Positions 13,003-25,110 of a stretch of DNA of 64,000 bases are shown piece by piece. The position numbers and the translations under genes were made by a program. The notes under the pieces were generated by a model, which saw only the letters and a program-made list of their open reading frames with translations, did no database searches and was not told where the DNA came from. The stretch comes from Rhizophlyctis rosea (Eukaryota; Chytridiomycota; Chytridiomycetes; Rhizophlyctidales; Rhizophlyctidaceae). Location: NCBI GenBank assembly GCA_027596075.1, contig JADGJC010000001.1, positions 254,796 through 318,795 on the forward strand. Reading direction: 5' to 3'. Position 1 is the first letter of the stretch. Each line of letters starts with the position of its first letter.

Positions 13003-13664
13003 ATAGCAACCTAGGTAGAAATATGGCTAGCTAGTTGTAAATATATGATGTAGGTGATATAGGTATAATGTATAGAAGTAATGATATGTATATGTCCATT
13101 TCAAATGGGTCGGCCTTGCAATTCGGAACCATATTCACGCATCCCTGTGAATGGGCACATACTGTATCATACCAGTCCTCACAACTTCGTTGGAAAACCC
13201 ACTGCGCCTGCCAAACCAATGCCACTGCTCCTTTTCGCGCGTAAACAAAATTTATGTGGCCCTGCCTGCGCCACACCTCCACCTCCGCGACTTGCTCCGT
13301 TCCCTTCATCAATCTTCCTTCCTTCCATTCGTGCGTTCAAACAACCAATACCCTTCCTTTCTATACTGGTCCGTGCTCTTCCTTGCGGTGTCCTTTTTCT
13401 GTGTCATTGCGACCTGCCCTTCATAGCTCATACGAGCCTCTCAAAATAAGACTGCGACTCTACCGTCCTTCGCCTTCACCTCGCTGTCCGGCAAGACGCA
13501 GTAAACAGCTGGCGGCAATTTCTTTGAAAGAACCGGAAATCCACCTACTGGCGTTAACGGGACGCTAACGCCTGGGTCAACCGACGAGTGCGACGTGACC
13601 AGGGTACTCTTATTTTGGCTATAATCAATCCAAACCTATCCCTTCCGCTCCTCATACTGCCACC
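13003..13664. other. Intergenic, no gene seen
   Basis: The 3' region of the LPMO-like gene and promoter of the next gene in the same direction. It is C/T-rich from about 13190 to 13440. Overlapping open frames there are compositional and show no domain. Confidence 0.45.
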
Positions 13665-15224
13665 ATGCTACCTCCTCTGGGCAAAGGGCTAAGGGGGAAA
13701 CGGCGACCTGAACTTCCCCTCGTCAAGAACCTGCGCTATCCGTCCATATTTCTATTTGTTGCCTCCATCATTGCGTACTTTGGCTACAATGTATATAAAG
13801 TCTACCATAATCCCCCGTTGGTAAATTCTTGGATTGCACTGGAGGAGTTGAATATGCCTGGTATGGTCACTTCAGGACTATGTTGACTTTCGGTGGCAGG
13901 ACTCTAATACTCTGTGCAGAGATTATCTTCTGTCTCAATGTAGGCAACCAGAATAATGCAAATTACAGCTCTCCAGAGGCCGCAAACCCAGCCTGTCTAG
14001 CCCTATACAATGATCCAAGTCAAACGTTTGCCGAAATTGGTGAGTCTCATGTGCATCGTTTCCCAATGGTCAACTTTGAGGTGCTTATGCTGTATTTAGA
14101 CAACCTGGCTAATGCCACCATCACTGGTATTGACAATCTAATTATACCCGCTCAAGAACCCAATGATTTCACTTCCGCTGGTGGCACACACGACACCCGA
14201 TGCCATCGCTTCAACCCAAACGGGCGTCTGAAGTTTGCATACCAGAATTCATATCCTGCCGATAACAAAAAGTATTTCTACTCAGTAGCATGTGGATATG
14301 ATTATAATCCTCTTGGCCGGAAGTAAGTTCGTGCAGGACTTTTGAACGTGCCTCTATGCATCTCGATATCCCAACTTTTTGACACTTCCTATTGCATGGT
14401 TTCAGGGATGACGGAACCCTTTCCTACTTCATCATCACCCAAGATCAAGGGAAACAGCCATTCAACCTCACCTTCACCAGCCCGGTCGGACCAGTACAAG
14501 CCAACACCTCACAGCAATTCCTTCTCACACAATATCGCTACAAATCCCTGGAGCAGAAGGAGAATACACTCAATTACACCATCGCGCCTGGAAAGACTGA
14601 GCCATGGGATGGGGCCAATAGCCCTTCTCAACCTTACATGCGACCCCGGGGATTCGCTCAAAGCACGTACATACACGTCATCAACGCAAATCTGGTGGGC
14701 CAATGGCCGAATAAGGCAAATGTGCATATTGATGAATTGAAACCGAGTTTCACATGGTGGGATGTGCTTGGTGCTGTTGGTGGTTTCGGTAAGCTTTCGC
14801 TCTAGTCAGCAGTCGTTGAGCAATTTCAATAACCGATTCACCGTTGTCATTTTGTAAAGTTTCCATCCCCCTGACAATCTTCACCCTCCTCTTCGGCGCT
14901 CGACGATCAGACGCCTTTGGTCTCCTACATCGCCTGCAGAAGAAGAAGCTCAACCTGATGATCGAGCAGACGTATACCTTACCCAAATTCATACCTACCC
15001 AACCCGCAGAGGAAGACCCATCAGTAGCCATCGCTGTGCAGAACTCGATGTCGGAGACAAAATCACCGCAGGATGACTTCCGGTTGAATCCTTACGTACA
15101 TCCACCCGAAGTACCACCACCGCCCACGCCTGAGGAGCGATGTAAGATGCTGGAGGAGAGGGTGGTGCAGTTGGAGGCTGTGCAGAGGTTTATTGAAGAT
15201 TTCTATGTTACGAAGATAGAGTAA
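13665..15224 (+). CDS. Unrecognised two-TM protein with large glycosylated ectodomain
   Basis: Exons 13665-13860, 13920-14322, 14406-14788 and 14860-15224 join exactly to 448 residues, and the start has a CACC context. A basic N-terminal segment (KGLRGKRRPELP) precedes TM1 (PSIFLFVASIIAYFGY, about residues 26-45). A domain of roughly 280 residues with several N-x-S/T sites (NYSS, NATI, NLTF, NTSQ, NYTI) follows. TM2 (WWDVLGAVGGF then IPLTIFTLLFGA) lies at about residues 325-355. The tail is cytosolic and ends in a short coiled-coil-like helix after a Pro-rich stretch (EVPPPPTPEERCKMLEE). Both ends are therefore predicted cytosolic. I do not recognise the family and assign no function. It converges with the PARP gene. 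Confidence 0.8.
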
Positions 15225-15539
15225 ATTGAAGACGGGACAGGGCGGCGGCAGGGCTGATGTAGCGGAAAGATATTGTATAGTGTAGCATTCTCTAGAGTGT
15301 ATTGCTAGTGTAGCGTCATCTAGAAAGTAGTGCATAATGATAAGTCACGCTGGCTCGTGAAAGACAATGTCTAATGATTTGGGGATCAGGTTGATGGCTC
15401 TTGATTAGTGCCCCTATTGCTTACAGCCATACAGCAGGCGTTCTGAGGCATATGTTTCTATCAATGCGCACTTATTCACTAATATTTGTACATTTCGAAT
15501 GTATGGTACAGGAAGGCATACAACTAAACCTGTGCACAA
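15225..15539. other. Convergent 3' intergenic region
   Basis: Short spacer between the 3' ends of the two-TM gene and the PARP gene. It is AT-rich and holds presumed polyadenylation regions; nothing else is seen. Confidence 0.45.
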
Positions 15540-17973
15540 CTAATACAGCTTGACTCGCAACACATATCTAAGCCTAACCTGACTCTCCTTATACACCAAG
15601 TACTCGCTATGCCAGAAGCTGCTAGATTTCCACTCCTTCATGTCAATGGCCTTACCCTGCGGCACAACGACATCCTTGCCATCAATCTTCAAGACCATGT
15701 CGTATTTCGGATCCGGCTCAGTATGACCGCGAGCGACAACACTGCCATATCCTGCCGGTGCCGCACGGAGGGAAGAATCGTCCCTGTTAATTTCTTTCTG
15801 TTTACCAAGGGCGACTTCTGCTAGGAACATGCAGGCTGTTCCGTCTGTAGGAGGGGAAGGATCGTTGTCACTCAGGCGTGCACAAGGACGACATTAGAGA
15901 TTAATGAGGACTTACCAGGACCAGCTGAAGTATACCCAGCACTCTTCGCATTTTCGCTTGCAAAGTACAAACCCCTCCCAACCCGACCACCAGCATGTGG
16001 CATGATTCGCAACCCAGTTGCCAAGATCGCCGCCACGACCGCCACATTCGTTCCGTGCCAAAGGAGCTTCCTTTCCTTGATATCGTCATGAGCTGCAAAC
16101 CGAGTGTCCTCGCCTTCTCTGTCTGCTTCCCAGCAATCGACGAGAGTAAGGCCCGTGTGTGACCGGGTTTGCTCAAGGTAGGTGTTAATGGTAGAGTATA
16201 GGGATGAGGTTTTGGAGATGTGATTGAGCTTGCACTTGAGAGAGTGGTAATGCAGGTCGAGCGGATGTGGGATGGTAGGTGTGGATGTTCCTGATGATGC
16301 AGGTTTCTCAGCTTCTTCGGCCTTCTTCAATGATTGTGCGATTTCGATGTCGGCAAGGACGTTGCAAAGATCGATCTTCTTTTGGACGGCGTCAGCATCT
16401 GTGGAGGATTTAGTAAGGTAAGTATCTGGGCTTAAACGAGCAGTGCGAATGTTGCAATCAATTTCGTACCTCGCAGAATTGGAGGCACTGTGCCTCGTCC
16501 ATACGCGTGTGGGATATAAGTGTAGAACTGAGATGAAAGATGGGAAAGGTCCCCTTTGGTCTCCCCATTGACGACCCGTTGAATCTCAACCAACACCTTC
16601 CTTCCATTCTCAATTGTGGAGCGTGAAAGCTTGCCCAAGGGCATGCGCTCGGTGTCGATGTTGAAATCCTTCATCTGCTGTTTGAAGGTATTGTCGTCGA
16701 AAATGAGCCCCATCAACGAAGCCGTAGGCGGATCCAAGGAGCAAGGAAGCGTCTTCTCGTCCCCTTTGCCGCTGGCCGATGCAGCACCAGCATCGTCATC
16801 CTCATAACTCATTTCAAGTAATGTGTATTTGCCAGAAACTGGTTCAAATGAATCTCGGATGTCCGCGCTCCAGACGTTGGCTGATTTGTCTTTGAACTTC
16901 TTTGCGAACTCCTTCTTGGCAGCATCCAAGGTGGGGAAAGCTTGCAGTTTCTGCTGTCCGTTCTCCCCAACTCGACCCCAACGAGTAAATGTGTAGTGCT
17001 GAGACCCATGGTGAAGCAGAAGTTGAATGACGTAGAATTTGTTGTTGTTCTGACCAATATTGACCTGTGAAGAATGATACCAAATTAATTTCTCAGTTGC
17101 TCACCAACCGCTGAGGGCAATGGAACAGAAATCTTACCTGGTTCAGCATGACATCGTAGATCTGGTCACCCTCCGTGTACACCACTGCATTGGAATCAAG
17201 AGGACAGCATGGGTCCACCTTTGGCGTGCCTTTTGGTTTGCTTGCTAGAGCATTGGATTGTGCATCAATAAGAGAATTTGGTTCATTCAAAACATGCTGA
17301 TTGTGTACCAACCTGCCGTGCTGGGACCAGCTTCAGTTGTTGTGGCACTATCAGTTGTGACGTGCTTCTCATCTTCAGTCTTCCTCTTCTTTCCTGTCCT
17401 CCAATGAATGAGACGGGTGGTCTCCTTATGACCAAAAAGACAGACTAACCTCGCTTCTGCTTTGCAGCGGGTTTGCTGTCTTCGGCGGGTGCTACTTCTT
17501 CTTCTTGCGGGTTGGTTTGATCGGGCTCATCTGGAGGGGTTGGTGCAGATCGTTTACCTGCATATGAAATTAAATCTAATGAGGACTTCAGTCAATGAAA
17601 ATGGATCTGTTAAGAACTTACGGCTGCTTTTGGTAGTGACCCTTTCGGCTACAGGCGCTGCAGGCGCTTTCTTGGAACGAGAGCTTCTGCGGACTGTTTG
17701 TTCTTGTTCTTCTTCAGGTTTTGGTTCCTCTTCAGGGTTTGGTTCCTTTGACTCTGCGGAAGCGTCTTCCATAACAGTGTCGCCATCTGCCAAAGCTTCC
17801 GTAAGCCTCTTTACTAGTGCGTCTTTTAAACCCTATAGAGTTATTGGTTATTATCTAGTTGATAGTTCTGGTTTGCAAACAGGGCGCTATGTACTGACCG
17901 TTGTGTCGAGATTCCGTTTGCTGAGCTCCGCCCGCAAGTCCACCACCCTCATCTTGGAAATCTCGAGTGTCAT
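15540..17973 (-). CDS. SAP-WGR-PARP poly(ADP-ribose) polymerase
   Basis: PARP2/PARP3-type enzyme that transfers ADP-ribose from NAD+ onto chromatin proteins at DNA breaks, in the nucleus. The start at 17973 opens a SAP-like DNA-binding motif (MRVVDLRAELSKRNLDTTG, then LKDALVKRLTEAL) split by an intron after Thr. An acidic/basic linker follows (EEEPKPEEEQEQ, RRSSRSKKAP). Next come a WGR domain (HYTFTRWGRVGENGQQKL), the helical regulatory domain (MPLGKLSRSTIENGRKVL) and the catalytic domain. Catalytic triad residues are visible: His in LLWHGTN, Tyr in GRGLYFASENAKSAGY and Glu in FWHSEYLVY. The SAP domain at the N-terminus resembles plant PARP2 rather than animal PARP2. Exons are numerous; the outer span is firm. 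Confidence 0.93.
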
Positions 17974-18604
17974 TGTGACCGAAGAATCGTGCAAGTACTG
18001 TTCCAAGCCTTCTCAATCCAAAGGCAGCGTATATGTACCTATCCTATTATCTTCATTCCCTCTTGTCTTCCCTACCTTTTATAAGAGCGGATGGTTACAT
18101 ATGGCCCATGTCTGCCGCAGCTGCCGCAGGGCGCGTCTGGCCCGTCGCGTTGGCCGGCGGCCGCAGATCTGGTGTAAATACAAGCCACCAATCCCCAGGG
18201 TCCTTCCGAGTTCCGACGCGTTAACAACCCCACAAATTTGTCCTGCTCCAAAGCGATGCCCCTTTTGCATCCACCATCGAAATGCTGATCATAAAACCAG
18301 AAACCCAACAGCCAGAAATTAGAACGAATTCATAGAGCGTACCCCTCATCAATGACTACAGCAGGATCACGATTTCATTCCCGTCAACAATGAGGGCATC
18401 GTCCGCCATCATGTATGGTGCATTGCACGCACCAAGAGTGCGAAATGACCACAAAACCCGTCTCAGCAAGCATATATGGGGCCAAGTCCAGCATCCACGC
18501 ATGTAGAATGATTTTATGACACCACTGTCATCTCAAAGCGGCTACCATAGAATAGAGAGCGATTTCTACAGAGTTCCTGCCTGTTACTATGCCAGATTGT
18601 CTTA
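17974..18604. other. Intergenic, PARP promoter side
   Basis: Region between the PARP start and the end of the Rieske gene, both on the reverse strand. A GC-rich patch near 18110-18180 gives spurious open frames. No RNA gene or domain was seen. Confidence 0.45.
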
Positions 18605-19334
18605 CTATTCCAGAACTACACCTCCAAAATCTCTTCTCGGTCCTGGAACGTTTTGATTCTTTGGTTCTATGGAAACCTCTACCGTATAACAGGGATGCAG
18701 TTGTACATCAGCCCGTTGCTCTACCGATGACCCGTCCTCTGCCAATACCCGGACATCATGACAATCTAAAACGTACCGGGACCGATCACATTCTCCTGTG
18801 TCGGCATGGAATGCCCTGTTGCAAGAATCATAATCAGTTGAAATACAACCCATTTTAGGGAAACCACGTGTCTAAGCATACCAGGAGTGCAGTGGACAAA
18901 GCACTGCTACACCCCATTTGATGCCCATATCTTCAATATCTATCAATGAACCTTTTGACAGTGCACCGCCTTGATGAGGGCATATCTGGAGGGGTCGACT
19001 ACATGAGGCGTGCCGAGGTAAATAAACAAAACACCGGCTCGCTGTCACTTACATTATTTACCGCCCAAAATTTGCCTAAATCAGGTCGATAAAATACAGC
19101 AAGCGTTTTTCCCGGTAATGGTGCTAGTGAACCTTCTGAAGGAGTGGGAGCTGGGAGAGTGACTACTTGGCAGGCAAAGGGTGGACATTCCTCAGTGGGT
19201 GCGGTTGAGGGACTTGAGGGGGACGGTGTCGCAGGAACCAAGTAATCAGATACCCGTCCCGCGGAAATGTACGTCAAGGATCGTAACATAGTGCGTTTTA
19301 TTGGTGTTGTAGGGAGCAAGCGCAAAAGGACCAT
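18605..19334 (-). CDS. NirD-like Rieske [2Fe-2S] protein
   Basis: Exons 19334-19053, 18985-18882 and 18815-18605 join in frame to 198 residues. The Rieske ligands are clear: C-P-H in NICPHQGGALSKGSL and C-P-L-H in LCPLHSWAFHADTGE. The second motif is split by an intron inside the Trp codon. The spacing and the CPLHSWAF...TGE context match the small-subunit domain of assimilatory nitrite reductases (NirD) and related stand-alone Rieske proteins. No flavoprotein or sirohaem partner is nearby, so a role in nitrite reduction is not implied. The N-terminal 90 residues are Pro/Ser-rich. The ATG at 19334 is the first in the open frame; 19289 (MLRSLTY) is an alternative that would look like a short transit sequence. 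Confidence 0.82.
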
Positions 19335-19580
19335 GGAGAGAAAGTCGAAATGGACGCAATTGAATGGCGAGGTCAAGAAGTTTCGCTTACCTTTTTTTTT
19401 TTTTCATGAAACTTTTGGATTTCATCGTTTCCTAAGCCACCGGCCATCGCCAAGCCGCTGGGTGCTCCGACCTAAATTCGCCAACCTCTCACCCTGTCGC
19501 AACATCCCAACTTGCAACTTTTCCCATCTTCCTGATTCAAATATAATCCGACAAGAGTTTACACACGCGTCTTCGTTTCC

Positions 19581-22500
19581 ATGTTTGGTGTTCGGAAAGG
19601 TCTGATACGGCAGAACTCGCATATGAACGCCCACTGCGACATTGGAGTGCTAAACTTCGGTGCCGTCAATACACCGCCAAATGGGACCGTGTCACCGTTG
19701 GCGAAGACCATAGGCCGGTTTCAGCTTTTGAAAGCTGTCTATAGCGGTGCACAGTATTTGTGCGAGTATCTGGACATCTTGAAGAACTCAAAAGGTGTGT
19801 CATGGACTGACCCGCTCGCCATCCTGCTTGGAGTTTGACTTCAACTTTGGTGTGTTCCTCTCTCCGCGCAAACCAGGGGAAGTGTACGTGGTGTCCGAAC
19901 ACCAAAAGCAGTCACTGCAGGAGTATGCTAGGGAACAGTAAGTCGCAGCGTTGCTCGACCATCACAACGAAAACATTCCTCAAAGCTGGGATAGGTCTGA
20001 CGGTGTTATCGGCGATCTTTCGTTGCTTAAGACGTGGACATATGAAATCATTGTAGCTTTGACATATCTGCATGACCACGGGATCATTCATCATAATATA
20101 TGCAGCAGCAATATTCGACTGGATGAGCAGGTACCTGGTGGGTTGCATTTGCCTGCTATGGCTCACATTTGGACGCCATAATGAACCCCATGCCCAGCAA
20201 CATGTTAGGCTGTCGAACTATGGGCTTTTCTTCATGACCGGCAACGGTGCGGATGTTCATTTCCCGATAGGGTAAAGCTCTTTCGCTGCCCAACGCTTTG
20301 AATGCGCTTTATTTATCGAACTTCTTCAGCTATCCTAAGTACCTGGCCCCGGAAGTCGTTGCAGATGAAACGCAGTCTTCATTGAAGGTGCGTGCATCAA
20401 GAACGAATATCACGGCTGGCTGGTACGCGTGTGTGTTGATGGAACAACCTGTTCACAGACTGATACATGGTCGTTGGGGATGCTTATTCTGGAACTTTGC
20501 TATGGGGAACATAAGCTGTTTCCGGAAACGTCGACGGTAGATGACATTTTGGAGAAAATTCTATCATGGAACGAAGACACAGCAGACGCACAACCTCTTG
20601 CTGATATTGATATTGACCAATCTGATACACTATTCGACTTTTTGACGACATGCCTTACCGTTGATCCCAATTGCCGACCTTCACCCGCTTCTCTCCTCAA
20701 CCATCCCTTCGTACGAGATGTTGCCCCAGCATACCCTAGTCGATGGAAGCCGAAACCGCTCCTCATTAGCTCTCTTCTGGATTCCACAAGCAATGAACCC
20801 ACCAGTCCTCACAACCTGACACTATCGCAACTATTTTATCTTTGGCGTCTGAACGGTGGGGACATCGGGACTGAGCTGCTCAAGCGGGGCGTAGCTTCGT
20901 CTCCACCCATCGAACGCATCCCGTATTTAGTACAAGTAACGGAAGATCTTGATCAGTTGCTTTCTACATCTGACGCGCTGCACCCTTATTCTGATGAAGA
21001 GATCGTCATATCCCTGGAAGAAATCAGGGAGAAGTTGATCACGTCGTGGACAGCGGACGTGCAGGAACAGAGCGCGTCAACGGGTGTTGGGGATTGGAAG
21101 TCTGTACTGCCGTGGACGGCGCAAACTCTGGAAAAGGATGTGGCGGCTATTGATAACGGGACGCCGAAATTGTCTTTGAGCTCTAAGGAGAAGAATGCCA
21201 TTTACCAAGCTCAACGGATTAAGCGTTTCACGAAGCTACTGTATGAGTACCCGGCGTCTCGTGACGAGATTCTACGAGAAGCTGCGGTTGACATTCCCCC
21301 AGTGAGTTTCGGCCGGTTTGTTTACTGTTTATTACTCGTACTTAACCGCTTTGTTTAAAGCTTTGGAGGGGAAGAATTTGGGCTGCTATTTTGGAAGTGA
21401 AGGGTGATCCTGATCTGCTGTATGAGTCTATAGACAAGGAGACGGAAACGGCCAATGATAGACAGGTACTGCATCCGTCACTTGCAACCTATCATCTCAT
21501 TTGTTACTTATGTGTGCTCCAGTTGGATTTAGATATACCTAGATGCCACCAGTACAATGAACTGTTGTCATCGCATATTGGACACAAGAAGCTGAAGCGC
21601 GTGCTGAAAGCATGGCTCACGGCGGAGGAGGACAAGTTGGTGTATTGGCAAGGTACCCTTTCGTACGACGCGCATTATGACACGGCGATTTTCTGATTGA
21701 GGGTTAGGATTGGATTCGGTTTGCGCGCCGTTCATCACGCTGAATTTCAACAATGAGGTGAGAGTTCTCCCACACAACCTACATTACCATTCGTTGACCA
21801 AACTTCTTGCATAGTCCCTCGCCTTCAGTTCCATGCGGGCATTCTTGAAGAAGTATTCCGCCAGCTTCTTCGTGGCGGACAACTCTGTGATTATGCAGGA
21901 GTACATGGTTGCTTTCCGACATATTTTGGCTTTTCATGATCCGGAGTTGGCGGTACATATGGAGGAGATTGGGTTGGGACCGGAGTTGTTTGCCTTACCT
22001 TGGTACGAACGCCTTGCGTGGAGCAATCGTTCATATACGACCTGGATGATAAACATTCTTCTAGGTTCATGACTCTTTACGCGCACATCTTTCCCTTGGA
22101 CAAAATCTACCACTTGTGGGACGCATTCTTGACCGGACCACCTTTCCTGCATCTGCATACCGGTTGCGCCATCTTGCAACAACTGCGCGACCAACTTATT
22201 CATCGTGATTTCAATACTGTAAGTTACAGCATCTGATGGGAAATACGCCAGATTAGGGGTTGATCCTGAGAATCGGCAATCTAGGGCATGAGTCTGTTCT
22301 CTGATCTTTCCGGGATCGATGTCGACGCTTGCATTGCTGAAGCTATTCAATCGTCCAAATTGACTCCTCCGTCATTATTGGATCATTTGTATTTCGCAAA
22401 TGCGGGTGTGGCAGCTAAGGTAGTGCTGCATGATCGCTAGGATTGAAGTTATACGACGAGACTGACGCTTGGGTACTAGGATGTTGACACCACGCCGGCG

Positions 22501-23126
22501 GAGACGAGGAAGCATGTATGTCGCTGGTCTGCATGATGATTATGCAAGATGGCGCTGATAGAGTTCGTTCGTAGGAGTTCGCTGGATTGATTACGAAGGA
22601 AGACTTCCGAGAAATGAAAGGACTATCGGCAGTATTTGATGCGCGACCACCGTAAGATGTTGGAAATGATTTAGGTATTCCCAACCGTTTATGAACTAAC
22701 ACTGGTCTGGTTTTAGGGAAGAGTAAGTCGACCACAAGCGTGGGGTTTCATTCGAAAACCTTCTCACACACACTGACTTGCAGGTTCCGACGAGGTCATA
22801 TCCCATTCTCTCTCAATATAGCTAGTCAAATGCAATCGGTGCCAATGTCGATCAAGGTTGCTGCTCAAAGGGCAAAGTTTGCCGTTGTACTTGGCAACGA
22901 TCGCTCCCGAACGATGCAGGTAAGTTGCGTATGGTCGATGGGATATGGATGCTTTGTGGTACTTATGGATTGCTACTTAGGTTGCCTCATCCCTGGTGAA
23001 AGCCAAGATTCCGCGAACGGTGGTATTGATTATCAGCTCCGACGAGCTGGAAGCTGTGGATCCGTTTCAGTGTGACTGCAGTCCGACTATGTCGTCGAGT
23101 GGTGTGGGCAAATGTAATAATATCTA
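19581..23126 (+). CDS. TBCK: TBCK: pseudokinase-TBC-rhodanese protein
   Basis: Large multi-exon gene with three domains. The kinase-like domain is degenerate: the catalytic HRD is HHN (GIIHHNICSSNIRLDE) and DFG is NYG (VRLSNYGLFF), while the APE region (LAPEVVADE) and DTWSLGMLILEL remain. A TBC (Rab-GAP) domain follows (GRIWAAILEVKGD, FFVADNSVIMQEYM, FPLDKIYHLWDAFLTGPP). The C-terminal rhodanese-like domain (VFDARPPEEFRRGHIPFSLNI) lacks an active-site Cys at the expected loop (VVLGNDRSR). This order is that of TBCK, linked in animals to endolysosomal trafficking, mTOR signalling and the FERRY complex. A 6-nt exon (22717-22722) joins the rhodanese exons. The start at 19581 is the first ATG and lies about 250 bp from the divergent Rieske gene. 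Confidence 0.9.
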
Positions 23127-23316
23127 ATGGATACCTGCTCAAGGCGACGAGATGTTGCCTACTTGATAGCTCGTGATGTCCGCGGTATTGCATGCAATGA
23201 CTCCAGTCAAACGCAATCTCCTCCTGTTCCCTAGTCATGGGTTGTCCATTTTCAGCACCATAGGATCCTGGTTGGATGTCGTATTCCGAATTACAATATG
23301 AATCTATCATCTATAT

Positions 23317-24530
23317 CTATTTCCAGCTCTTTTCCAACTCGATCAAGTAATCTGCCGAATCCTTCGCAACCTCCTTGAGTTGCCTGTAGTTGATGCCCAA
23401 TTGCTGTGTTGCCTTCTCCCCCTGCACAATAGTCTCATCCCCATTTCGGATCTTTGCGGGCTCCCCAACAGCAACGTTCCTCTCCGGGTACAGCTCGCGC
23501 AAGGTGTTGGCCACCTCTTGCCAAGAGAAGTTGGCGGCGCTGAGGAGGAAACGCTCGCCCCCAGCTTCCGGGCGGATAAGGGCTTCGACATGAGCTTTGG
23601 CTACATCGCGGACATCGACGAAAGCTTGGAAGCCGGTGGATGGTTGGACGGCGGTGACCTTCCATTTGGGATCGGAGGCGATGTATTTGTACAAGAGTTG
23701 TAGGGAGGTGGGAATGCTGTCGGCTGAAGGGATGTTGTGGATGGCGGGGCCGAATACGAAGGTGGGGTTGATGGTTGCGACGTCAAAGTTGGGCTGTGTC
23801 GTGTTCCAAAGATGAGTATGGAAGATCTCTGGCTGTCGTGGATGCAGTAAAAGTCCTGTGCCTTATATACCTTCTTCTCCTTGATGAACTTCCATGCAGT
23901 CTTCTCAGCTTCCGACTTGCTAGCCCGATACGCGACAGCCGCGTCCACCTGCTTAGGCCCCTTCTCCTCTACCTCCTTGATTGCCCAGTCATTCCAATCT
24001 GCCTCTGTGAACTTGTAGCCAGGCGGAGGCTGGGCAGGGTGGAAGATCGCAGCAAATGAAGATGTGATGACGATGCGTTGGATGCGGTGGTTCCCTTGGG
24101 ATAGGGCAGACTCGAGTACGGAGGTTGTGCCCTTCACAGCGGGATCGATGAGATCAACGTAGGCGTCTTCAACCTTAAAGTGGAATGGACTGGCGACATG
24201 AGCGATTCCATCCACACCTGATGGCATTTGAACATTTAGGTTTAGTATGTCAAAGTGGTGTGGAACTTTCTGCTTCGCTGCAAGTTGGACCCACTCACCC
24301 TGAATAGCCTCATCAAACCCTTCCTTCTTCACCAAATCCGCCACAATCACAAACTCAATCTTATCGCCATATTTTGCCCACCGCTTCTTCAAAAACTCGG
24401 CTTTTGCGAGATTTCTCACGGTACCCCGGACGGAGAAACCAAGTTCGAGAAGCTGTTCCGCTACGTGGGCAGCAATATATCCTGTCACACCGGTGACGAG
24501 AATCTTGGCAGGGGCTTTGAGAGCGGGCAT
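23317..24530 (-). CDS. NAD(P)-dependent reductase, Gre2/cinnamoyl-CoA reductase-like
   Basis: Extended short-chain dehydrogenase/reductase. The N-terminal nucleotide-binding motif is ILVTGVTGYIAAHVAEQL and the catalytic YxxxK motif is AYRASKSEAEKTAWKF. A conserved segment (NPTFVFGPAIHN) follows the second intron. Members such as yeast Gre2 reduce methylglyoxal and other aldehydes or ketones with NADPH in the cytosol, but the substrate here cannot be read from sequence. Two short introns are clear: one follows EAIQ and resumes at GVDGIAHVASPF, the other follows FIKEKK. Length is about 340 residues, normal for the family. The ATG at 24530 (MPALKAPAKILVTG) gives the usual short N-terminus before the Rossmann motif. 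A TATA-like box lies about 100 nt upstream. Confidence 0.88.
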
Positions 24531-25110
24531 GTTGGGAGTTTGAGAAACAATAAGATGTAGAATTCCAGAAGGGTTTACGGGAGGACGTTGGTTACAGATT
24601 GCAGATCTGTTGGGAAAGTGCTGGCTTATAAATATCCCCACAGTGCGCGTTGACGCAAGAGGCAAGGGTGAGGACGCAATTTCCATCGGTCCAATCATCA
24701 AACCTCCATGCATGACTGTGCCCCTGTGCTCTCATCGCTACTTTTTGGGACACTCCTGGGATTCAATCATCATAATCATTGAGCGCTAAAAGCGCTACCC
24801 ACTTAATGACCTCAAATGGAAACAAACAAAATAATATTCATGCATCAAAAATCTACATTGACTCCTAAACAGAAGACTATACTTGTCTCGACATCGTTTA
24901 CAGCTAAAGTTCAATATGTACATAGCTAAAAACAAGAAACTATCTGAAGCTCCCACTTTAATTAGCATCTAATTCCTATTATTCACAACGGATGAAGGCA
25001 CTACTACTTTCTCCCGTATCGGCCGCGGGCGATAGGCGATTCTGTAGGGTCGTCACCCATTAGATACTGGCCGTACATTGGGCCATTTGGAAACGACGTG
25101 CAAACGGAAC
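24531..25110. other. Intergenic, promoter of the reductase gene
   Basis: Spacer between the 3' end of the GOST-type gene and the start of the reductase gene, both on the reverse strand. A TATA-like element lies near the reductase start; the remainder is AT-rich with no gene seen. Confidence 0.45.
24627..24634 (-). promoter_or_regulatory. TATA-like box of reductase gene
   Basis: ATTTATAA on the reverse strand, about 100 nt upstream of the ATG at 24530. Position and sequence fit a core promoter; no further evidence is available. Confidence 0.4.

Noticed and set aside
19391..19402. Poly-T run near the Rieske/TBCK divergent promoter
   Set aside because: Simple homopolymer in a promoter, common in fungal DNA; no RNA polymerase III gene precedes it.
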